DNA of 64,000 nucleotides from Rugalucina vietnamica (Eukaryota > Mollusca > Bivalvia > Lucinida > Lucinidae): positions 40,478,395-40,542,394 of the forward strand of contig OZ024883.1 in assembly GCA_964017185.1 (NCBI GenBank), given 5' to 3'. The translations under genes and the position numbers were made by a program. Below the pieces are notes generated by a model that saw nothing but the letters and a program-made list of their open reading frames with translations, searched no databases and was not told the origin of the DNA. This document shows positions 56,301 to 64,000 of the stretch, piece by piece (position 1 is the stretch's first letter; each line of letters opens with the position of its first letter).

Positions 56301-56587
56301 CTCTTGAACGGATTAATATATTTACGTAAAATTGGTGATTTGAGTGGAGATAACCTAATCTGAAGATTATTACGAAACATATTAGAATTAGAAGCTCCGT
56401 GTAGATTAACAGTAGATGCCGAAAATAAATTAAGAGGTGTCACCCTAACAGTAGGTAATAAATTTTGAAAATTGTTAGTTGAATGAGGAATCCGTACAGT
56501 AGACGCGGCATGCAACCTAAGGGGAGTTAATGTAATTCCTAATCTTTTTGTGATAGTCATAGTTGGGAGTATTGTGTTGATACACAT
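53327..56587 (-). CDS. Naiad GIY-YIG endonuclease / reverse transcriptase with four in-frame TGA codons (candidate selenoprotein)
   Basis: From ATG at 56587 to TAA at 53327 the frame is 1,086 codons with no frameshift, TAA or TAG. It is interrupted only by TGA at codons 142 (56162-56164), 153 (56129-56131), 446 (55250-55252) and 950 (53738-53740). Order: Cys motif C-N-A-K-K-C-N-C-C-N-H near 110; GIY-YIG domain (L-V-Y-V-L-T..Y-V-G-Q-T, R-F-G-E-H, F-E-T-E-L near 150-240); the CxC linker, here TGA-Asp-Cys followed by Y-Q-P-A-G-H; reverse transcriptase with P-A-D-K-A-A, D-F-S-T-L-Y (motif A), G-I-P-M-G-T-N-C-A-P-L (motif B) and R-Y-L-D-D-L-L (motif C). The TGAs fall where relatives have Cys: before and after the V-Y-V-L-T strand, the first Cys of CxC, and R-V-Cys after motif E. 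Naiads of clams are known to encode several selenocysteines. Another TGA lies four codons before the ATG. No SECIS element could be confirmed by eye. Confidence 0.85.
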
Positions 56588-56599
56588 TTGTATTTGTCA

Positions 56600-57119
56600 A
56601 TTTGTATCACATAAGTGTAAAGCTGCCATCCTATCAAAGGAACCCATGGAGAAATTAAGAGATGATAATAAGGGTAGAGATGATGCCTCTAAACTGTATG
56701 TCAGAGAGGACCTTACTAAGAAAAGAGGCACTATCCTGTACAAAGCCAGGCAGCTTAAGAAAGCGAGTCTTATCAAGGACGCATTTTCTCGCGACGGTAT
56801 CATAACAATTCGTATGGCTACATCAAAGCCATCTGGACATGATATGTACTATCGGATTACCAGTGAGGATGAACTTAAAGCGTTCTGTAATGATAAGAAG
56901 TTAGACGTTAATGATGAGTGCCTGCCAAAAAAGACTGTAAAGCCTAAAACACTTGTGTTTTCTATGTCAGCTGGTGGCAGTGCCGCCCATGGTTCTGCTG
57001 CCCATCATGCTGGCACCCCTATGGACTCACAGGAAGAATCAGACCTCAACCCGGATGCGCAGGCATTCCAGCCTGCTAACAACTCTGATGTTGGAACTGT
57101 AAACGAACCCGCTTCATAA
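56600..57119 (+). pseudogene. LINE ORF1 C-terminal remnant, cut by the Naiad insertion
   Basis: About 173 codons: H-K-C-K-A-A-I-L-S-K, a Lys-rich coiled stretch, L-Y-K-A-R-Q-L-K-K, then R-D-G-I-I-T-I-R-M..Y-R-I-T-S-E-D-E-L and a Ser/Ala/His-rich tail ending N-E-P-A-S and TAA. The block R-D-G-I-I-x-I-R followed by I-T-S-E-D-E-L is typical of the end of ORF1 proteins of CR1/L2-like LINEs in invertebrates (inference). The 5' part was not found on the other side of the Naiad element, and it is unclear whether it belonged to LINE-B, whose ORF2 begins 3 kb further on. Confidence 0.55.
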
Positions 57120-57340
57120 ACATTTTGATATATTGAAATGTAAAAAAAACTCTCCGAAAAGTGTATACTTGTATATAAGAAACAAACATACATATGGAAT
57201 CATATAGTTTATTAAAACTCATGACATTCGACAGAAATCACAGTCAGTTTAAGCTAACATTTTCATGATGACCCTTACATGCAATAACCTAGTGCAAAAT
57301 CAGAATTTCTAGTGTCTGATGAATGCTTCCTGATTGTATG

Positions 57341-57534
57341 CAGTTCAACCTCATTATAAAACGCCTCATTACAGTGCAGTTCTCAATGCAACATTGTCAT
57401 TTTATGGCTCCAAAATGATTATCTTGCTATATTGACTGTTGTAAATAACCGCATTATTATACAGCCTTATTTTTTACAGTAGCATGGTCGGGTTTTACAT
57501 ATCCTGTAATTGGCATTATAATGAGGTTGACCTC
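57341..57534. mobile_element. pogo/Tigger-like MITE
   Basis: Begins CAGTTCAACCTCATTATAAA and ends GGCATTATAATGAGGTTGACCTC (inverse). It is a relative of the element at 31217-31403. The exact ends and the TA duplication are not clear. Confidence 0.6.
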
Positions 57535-60120
57535 TTCATACAGTATAAAATACTACTATCTATAGCCATTATGAAACAATGAAATTCATACCATATGATA
57601 CTCAATAAGAGCTATAATCAGTACCAATGAAATTTCATTCCAAGAAATGATTTTCCAATATCTAAATTGCCTATTGCTTTATTTTATATAAGTAGGAAAG
57701 ATTTAGAAAACAGCAAAAAATCACAAAACCAATAGCCACCAGATAGTAGATGCCTCATTTCTTTTAAAACTTGCATGTGTATCATAACTAGGTACTGATA
57801 TATGTATATATGATTATCTAGAAATGACACCAGAATATGGTTACTGATATGCATTAGTATACTTTTGCAATTAAAAGCAAATCTCCCTACATCTAGTATT
57901 ATTCAAATTCAGAGACAGTTACAGTCTTGACACTTATAAAACTTTTTATATGTTTACTATCATATGATAAATACTGCAATTTGCAAACACCTATTCTTCA
58001 TGATGATAGAATGTTTTGCCATTTCTCTATACATTTACATGTTATAAATCAATCTTTAGTGAGAATATCTGTGTTAAATAGGATTTTCATGCTCACGTTG
58101 GCAAAAACACAAAATTTCCCATAGACACCTAAACTCGAAAATTCTAAATCACCAGAAAAATAATAGGTGCTAAGCTGGTTTTATTCTGAAAATCAGTATA
58201 AAAACTCCACTGCATAGTTTACTAAAAACAGCATTAATTAATGATGAGCATGAAAGTTGTACTGCTCAATTTACATCATAAAAATAGCACTTCAAACAAT
58301 GACATGGCTCATGTGACCAAATAAAAATATCTCTGAATGAGCATGTTAATAGTACAAATGTTTGACCCTTGTGAGCATGAAAATTGAGACTATCCTAATT
58401 GTTAGAATAGTATGGTTGGAATGAAATGAGCATGACAAATATTGTACCACTAACTGTAAACTTTTACTACCATGAAAATATGATACTGTTCCGTGACAAT
58501 ACAATGGCTTGAATTTGCTTCAATTGAATAAGCATGACAATTTTACCACTACCTATAAAAATGCCAAAGAAAGCACCTAAATCAATATACTGATTGAACT
58601 TAAAAGTGAGACTATTACTAAATTATTAATGTTGTGTTGTCAAAGCAGCAAAATTCAATGGCCTGATTTATGAGCATGAAAATTGTTGTGCTTATTCTAT
58701 CTATTGCTATATCTTTAATTCTCTTATACGGAGTAAGAGTGTAAACTCAGACTACTCTAATTGTCATGATAGCATTACCTGAATTGTATGAGCATGAAGA
58801 TTGTTCTACTAGCTATGTTTATGTTATTGAAATAGCACTTTTAAATCATTGACTTGTATAATTTGTCTTTAATGAGCATCAAACAATGACTGTTTATTGT
58901 ATTATGTTGTTGAAGTAGCAAAAATAAATGACCCGATAATCTGAGCATGGAAATTGTTCTGAATGTTATGAAATTCTGAATACATGACTTTACTGAATAG
59001 CTCAACTCAAGTGAATATTATACCGGAGGTAATGTTATTATTGTCACTATTGTGTTAGCATTTTCGTTAATGACCTAATTCTTTTGAGCATAAAAATATT
59101 TTTTCCCAATTGCTTCAGTTATTGAGAGAAAAAATCAATGGGTTCAAATTTGTAAGCATGCAAATTTCTGTGTTTGTTATCACTGTTATAAGATTGTGAG
59201 CTAAATGAGCATGAAAATTGTACAGCTACTAAAGAAATATTTACAAAATAGCACTTTTAACAAATGACTAATGAGCATAAATATATTTCTGCTTGTTATA
59301 TAATATTACTGAAATAGTATAAGTCATTGAAATAGTATCGAATCTATTATTGAAATAGCATTTATATTCATGACTTGACCTTTTGTTGAAAAGTTAAACT
59401 AGCAGAATGTAAGAAATAAGAAAGCACAAGTATTCTACTCATTAATTTTAAAAAAGTAGAATCATTTTATACTGTGTTCTTTTGATCCACATTGAATCTC
59501 CTATTTTATCCAAATATGACATTTCTCCATATAATCCATATATGACACACATTTCCGAATAATCCATGTATAAGAAACACATTTCCGAATATTTTACATA
59601 TCTATGTATTTGAAATATATGATGTAAAAGTAATCATAGCCATATCACAAGGCAATATCCACCCATAATGCACCATCAAAAAGAGAAACACGACCGAACA
59701 CTGCTCTCCACCACTCTTTTTGTTGATTCACAGGTCTTGTGATGTCTGATGTCTAAGATCGGAGCCTGAAAAAATAAATAACGAGTCTAAAATCTTAAAG
59801 TTTCATCTCCTCCTTGACTTTATTTTATAAAAACATGCTACTGAATCTGATTGTGATTTTGTGCCACTTATTATTACATGCAAGGATTACTTGCACTTCC
59901 TTAGTATCATGTTTTGACTTTGTTTTCTTTTGTTCTTTTGCTTGTACATGTATCTTGTAGTTATGTATATCTTTCTATTTATCTTTATTGTACTGACAGA
60001 TAATACTTGTGCTCCTTTCCAACTGACTCATTCTCATGCCAAAATGCTAAGTATCAACAGAACTTCTGAAATACTATCTGGTCACCATTCAAAACTTATC
60101 CATTACCTATTTAACATTCA
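57535..60120. repeat. AT-rich intergenic stretch with a recurring GAGCATGAAAATTG motif
   Basis: Between about 58240 and 59290 the motif GAGCATGAAAATTGT or close variants recurs at least a dozen times at irregular intervals of 53-146 bp (for example 58243, 58373, 58671, 58788, 58942, 59205). It is often preceded by AATGAC..TAAT and followed by CT-rich short stretches. It looks like a heavily decayed tandem repeat. No gene was found in this 2.5 kb. Confidence 0.55.
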
Positions 60121-61108
60121 ATGACATCGACAAGGCGCGATAATACAACACTCAATGGTGACCATGTGATCATAAGAAAACGTAAAAATATTAGTCAGTC
60201 AAATGTCTCAACCTCTTCAATAAATGCTTCTCAAACTGCAGCAGAGGTTACACATAATAACCCTCAACTAAATAACCTATCTAGCATGAAAATTGCCCAT
60301 CTGAACATAAATGGATTAAGAAACAAGGTTGATTTACTTAGTGTTGAGCTATCTGAATATGATATAATCTGTGTTTCAGAGACCAAATTGAATAATCTTG
60401 TTGAAACAGCAAAACTTAAAATTGATGGCTTTCATGATCCAATTCGCAGAGACAGGCAGTATAACAATGGTGGTGGACTGCTTGTTTATATTAAAAACAA
60501 CATCCACTTTAAACGGCGCCCTGATATTGAAAATCAATACATTGAAAATATGTGGATCCAAGTCTGCACTCTAAACAAACAATTTTTGATGGGCTTATTT
60601 TACAGGCCACCTGGAAGCACTGTGGACTACTGGGAATCATTTGAAAGCTGCCTTGAAACAGCATCAGATCAAAATCTTGACATGATAATAATGGGAGACT
60701 TCAACCATGACTTAATGATTCAAAACAATTTAACCAAACTAGAAAGAATAATATGTAAATTCGATATTGAAAATGTGTTTACTGAGCCAACTAGAATTAC
60801 AGATACTACCCAAACATGCCTTGATCTCGTCCTAACAAACCATACCTCAATAATTGAAAACACTGATATACTGGCCCCCTTTTGTAGTGACCATTGCACC
60901 ATTACTGCAGACATCACATTCAAAACCTACAAAGAAAAAACATACAAAACAAAATTCTGGAAATATGAAGAAGCAGATAATGAAGCTATAGAAAACAAAG
61001 AGAATCGCACTGATTGGTCATATATCAATAACTGTAATAATATAGATGAAATAAATGAAATTTTTGCTAAATTTATAATTGACACTGCTAATCAATTTAT
61101 TCCCAGTG
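60121..61108 (+). CDS. LINE-B ORF2, endonuclease part
   Basis: Starts at ATG 60121 with a polar N-terminal stretch of about 55 residues, then an APE-type endonuclease: I-A-H-L-N-I-N-G-L-R-N-K near 58, V-S-E-T-K-L near 89, I-M-G-D-F-N-H-D near 190, and C-S-D-H-C-T-I near 255. This is the L-N-I-N-G-L-R/S-E-T-K type found in CR1/L2/Jockey-like LINEs and differs from the A-W-N-V-R-T type of LINE-A. The frame is then cut by the LINE-A insertion, and 15 meaningless codons precede a stop at 61155. Confidence 0.85.
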
Positions 61109-61109
61109 T

Positions 61110-62814
61110 GATAGTTCGTCTCTCACTAATGAGAAAGACCATCATTATTTCTTGAATAGTGCTGATGTGTGTTGGTGAGTTCTTTAATGGCTGACTAGGC
61201 CAATTCTGGCTCTAAACTGTCGGTTGCAAGTAGAGCAAGTCAATGTCATAGAGTCTGATGGTGGCACATTTGTTTTGGCTTTGCGCTCTCTTCGCTTTCT
61301 TTCAGCTTCACAGATTCTCTTCTTTTCATAAAGAGCTGCTCCTTTGTTGATGAGACCTCGCCACTTTGATCGCTCCTGTGCAGTCTGTTCCCAGGACCCC
61401 ATTGGTATTTCGAAATCCTTCAGAGAGGCTTTGAGGGTGTCTTTGTAGCATTTCTTCTGGCCACCTTGAGAGCGCTTTCCCTCCTGTAGTTCTCCATAGA
61501 AAACTTTCTTTGGAAGTCGCGCATCAGGCATTCTTATAACATGGCCAGTCCATCTTAGCTGTGCTAGCTTTAAGACTGTATGCATGCTTTGCATCCCTGC
61601 TTTCGTCAGGACCTCTGTGTCTGGAATCTTGTCCTGCCACTTGATTTTTAACAACTTTCTCAAACAGCTTAAGTGGAAATGGTTAAGTCTTTTTGCATGG
61701 CGTTGGTATACTGTCCAGGTCTCACATGCATACAAGAGGATTGGCAGTACCACAGCCTTGTAGACTTTCAGCTTGGTGTCAAGCTTGATTCCATTTCGCT
61801 CCCAGACATTTGCACGGAGTCGTCCGAATGCCATACTAGCCTTTGCAATTCTGGCAGTGATCTCATCATCAATATGCACTGCTCTGGAGAGAGTGCTTCC
61901 CAGGTAGGTGAACTTGTCAACAACTTTCAGTTTTTGCCCATTCACAGTGATGGTTGGTTCATTATATGGCTTTCCGGGCGCTGGTTGGTGTACAACCTCT
62001 GTCTTTTTTGTGCTGATTGTGAGATCATAGTTATCACATGACTGTGAGACTTGATCCATGGCTCTTTGCATTTTTGCCTCTGTGCTGGCATTCTTATCCA
62101 TATCATCTGCATAGAGGAGCTCATCTAGCACATCAGTCTGGACCTTAGTTTTGGATTGCAACCTTCTGAGGTTGAATATGTTGCCATCAAAACGGTACCT
62201 GATTGGAAAACCAGTGTCACTGTCCTGAAAAGCATCCATAAGCATGGCAGAAAACATCATGCTGAACAGTGTTGGTGCCAGAACACAGCCTTGTTTGACC
62301 CCATTTGTTACTTCAAATGGTTCAGAGAACTCTCCATCATTTTGCACACGTGCCTGCATGCCATCATGAAACTGCCGCACCATTGCTATGAATCTGGGTG
62401 GACAGCCAAACTTGGCCATGATTTTCCAGAGTACATCACGACTAACAGTGTCAAAAGCTTTGGTGAGGTCAACAAACGTCATGTATAGATCTACATTCTG
62501 TTCTTGGCATTTCTCCTGAAGCTGTCTTGCTGTGAAGATCATGTCTATTGTCCCTCTGTCTTTTCTGAATCCACATTGACTTTCTGGGATAAGTCCCGTC
62601 TGATCAAGATGAACATTCAGACGATTCAACAGAATTTTTGCAAGTATCTTCCCAGCAATTGATAGGAGGGAGATGCCTCTGTGATTGTCACAGACTTGAG
62701 GATTTCCTTTCCGCTTGTATAGGTGGATTATGGATGCATCCTTAAATTCTTGTGGGATAGCCTCCTTTCTCCACATACAGTGAAACAACTCTGTCAGTTT
62801 CTCTGCCATGGGTA
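61110..62814 (-). mobile_element. LINE-A copy 2, 5'-truncated, nested in LINE-B
   Basis: Shares the 3' end GACGAACTATCA with copy 1 and matches it nearly base for base. It breaks off at the point equivalent to about 7717-7722 of copy 1 (CTCTGCCATGGGTA), inside the reverse transcriptase. It therefore lost the endonuclease and about half the element, the usual outcome of incomplete reverse transcription. No target duplication is visible beyond one or two bases. Confidence 0.9.
61184..62814 (-). pseudogene. truncated LINE-A reverse transcriptase
   Basis: The frame starts inside the reverse transcriptase (L-P-M-A-E-K-L-T-E-L) and contains motifs A (T-K-A-F-D), B (K-Q-G-C-V-L-A-P) and C (Y-A-D-D-M). 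It ends at 61184, where a CAA codon of copy 1 has become TAA within the C-terminal finger, just after V-S-H. A handful of substitutions separate it from copy 1. The codons upstream of 62814 are antisense LINE-B sequence. Confidence 0.88.
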
Positions 62815-64000
62815 AACTATACAAAGCGCCCCACTGACAAGCCATGGATGAATAATAACATAAGGAAGCAAATTAGACAAAGAGATAGACTCTTCAAAAA
62901 AGCTAAACTTAAAAAATCAGTTAACTACTTAAATAACTATAAAGATAAACGTAATGAGGTAATCACATCAATTCGAGAAGCTAAAGCAAACTATTTACAA
63001 AAATTAAAAGATACACTTTCAGATTCAAAAACCCCACCTAAACAATGGTATAAAATTGCTAATGAAATTTCAAGTCTTAAGAATAAAAGAAATCCCCCAC
63101 CACCCTTAAGAAATAATAATAATACAGTAGATATACACCCTTTCAATAAAGCCCAAACTCTAAATAAACATTTTGCTAACATTTCAAAGGTAGATAATCC
63201 TCCGCCCCTACCCGAGGAAGAACCAACCCCCCCATATGCTCTTGAAAGTATAACTGTTACTGAAAAAGATGTAAAAGACCAACTGCATGCATTAAAAACT
63301 TCCAAACCTGGTGGTCCGGATGAAATTTCTCCAAAACTTATAAAAGCACTAGGCAACTCATTGGCAAAACCCTTAATGCTACTTTTCAATAAATCACTTT
63401 CACTAGGACAGGTACCCCCAGACTGGAAAATGGCCAACATTTCAGCTATTTTCAAAGGCAAAGGTGACTCCTCAGATCCAACAAATTATAGACCTATTTC
63501 CATAACTAGTTGTATTGGTAAAATGCTTGAAAAAATAATTTTTAAATATCTGTATAATTACCTGGAAACCAATCAACTAATCACAAATTTTCAAAGTGGC
63601 TTTCGTCCAAAAGATTCCACAGTCAATCAACTCCTGGAAATATATCATAAAATAATAGAAAATTTAGACAAACAGAAAGAAATCAAATTCATATTTAGCG
63701 ACATAAGTAAAGCATTTGACAAGGTTTGGCATGACGGTCTCCTATTTAAGCTTAAAAAATATGGCATTACTAACAACTTATTATCTTGGTTCAAAAGCTA
63801 CTTGTCAAACAGAAAACAGCGTGTGATAACTGAGGGCTTTAAATCTAATTGGGAAAACACATTAGCTGGAGTTCCACAAGGCTCAGTGCTGGGTCCCTAC
63901 TTATTTCTTATTTATATCAATGACATTGTGAAAGATATTAATTGTAACATTCGACTCTTCGCTGAGGATACATCATTATTCACTGTTTTCGAAAACAACA
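62815..64000 (+). CDS. LINE-B ORF2, reverse transcriptase part (runs off the window)
   Basis: Open for about 395 codons to the window end: N-Y-T-K-R-P-T-D-K-P-W-M, then K-P-G-G-P-D-E-I-S-P-K, N-Y-R-P-I-S-I-T-S, G-F-R-P-K-D-S-T, S-D-I-S-K-A-F-D-K-V-W-H (motif A) and G-V-P-Q-G-S-V-L-G-P (motif B). Motif C reads F-A-E-D-T-S-L instead of the usual F-A-D-D: the first catalytic Asp is Glu (GAG at 63964-63966). That change should cripple polymerisation. The frame is otherwise clean, so the element is young or was recently disabled. Confidence 0.85.

Larger units (their letters stand above)
52712..56600 (-). mobile_element. Naiad-type Penelope-like retroelement with N-terminal GIY-YIG
   Basis: The element is read on the minus strand: one long frame (56587-53327) and a 3' UTR of about 600 bp to 52712. 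The endonuclease precedes the reverse transcriptase, the permuted order that defines the Naiad/Chlamys group as opposed to canonical Penelope elements. At its 5' side it interrupts a LINE-type ORF1 remnant that continues at 56600-57119. The 3' UTR is found, without coding sequence, at 36835-37145, 50640-50922 and as shorter tails elsewhere, so this family has inserted repeatedly here. Confidence 0.88.
60121..64000 (+). mobile_element. LINE-B: APE-type non-LTR retrotransposon interrupted by a LINE-A copy
   Basis: ORF2 runs 60121 to about 61108, is interrupted by the antisense LINE-A insertion, and resumes at about 62815 in a frame that stays open to the window end. Joining N-Q-F-I-P-S-V directly to N-Y-T-K-R-P-T-D-K restores a continuous reading. 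The 3' end lies outside the window. Confidence 0.85.

Noticed and set aside
53738..56587. Naiad frame as a simple dead element with four stop mutations
   Set aside because: All four stops are TGA, all are in frame in 1,086 codons without indels, and all fall at Cys-type positions; kept only as the alternative explanation.
62991..63461. 156-codon minus-strand frame
   Set aside because: Antisense shadow of the LINE-B reverse transcriptase, which has clear motifs on the plus strand.

Overview
The window is animal genomic DNA, most likely from a bivalve mollusc and probably a heterodont clam. It is AT-rich, has small spliced exons with GT/AG borders, and is crowded with SINEs, LINEs, palindromic MITEs and microsatellites. 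It also holds a Naiad-type Penelope-like element whose reading frame is interrupted only by TGA codons, a form reported from clams. Very little of the window is host coding sequence.

Host genes. (1) 216-5420 (+): the 3' part of a secreted von Willebrand C (VWC) plus ShKT-domain protein. Its first visible exon has had its 3' half and splice donor amplified into about 26 tandem copies (273-2524). (2) 17329-23868 (+): a complete tandem paralogue with a signal-peptide exon, one VWC domain over two exons and three ShKT domains. One VWC exon carries a net 2-nt loss that breaks the frame. (3) 30016-35059 (+): a complete cysteine-rich (EB/EGF-like) protein with a signal peptide and a hydrophobic C-terminus that looks like a GPI signal. 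One exon has given rise to three extra 72-nt frame-preserving mini-exons separated by CT microsatellites. (4) 14753-16045 (-): a single-exon serine beta-lactamase-like hydrolase. (5) 41226-41672 (-): a probable last exon of an unrecognised gene.

Mobile DNA. Around 6.0-9.6 kb lies an almost intact APE-type LINE (LINE-A). A 5'-truncated LINE-A copy at 61.1-62.8 kb is inserted inside a different LINE (LINE-B, 60.1-64.0 kb), and an old LINE-A 3' remnant lies at 46.0-46.2 kb. The Naiad element occupies about 52.7-56.6 kb. Its 1,086-codon frame (56587 down to 53327) contains no frameshift, TAA or TAG, but four in-frame TGA codons where cysteines are expected. Detached copies of its 3' tail are scattered through the window. 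Other elements are a 494-bp TRIM retroelement with two LTRs and a tRNA-Leu-type primer site (18.4-18.9 kb), tRNA-derived SINEs (11.3, 16.3 and 39.7 kb), a 3.6-kb foldback element (24.9-28.55 kb), a 1.04-kb TA-flanked inverted-repeat element (11.7-12.7 kb), and three MITE families (A, B, C). MITEs of these families repeatedly lie within 11-25 nt of splice sites in the three secreted-protein genes.

The rest, mainly 35-41 kb, 42-52 kb and 57-60 kb, is intergenic: tandem repeats (52 bp, about 460 bp, about 320 bp), microsatellites and unclassified AT-rich sequence. All exon calls rest on splice consensus, phase continuity and cysteine pattern, without transcript data.
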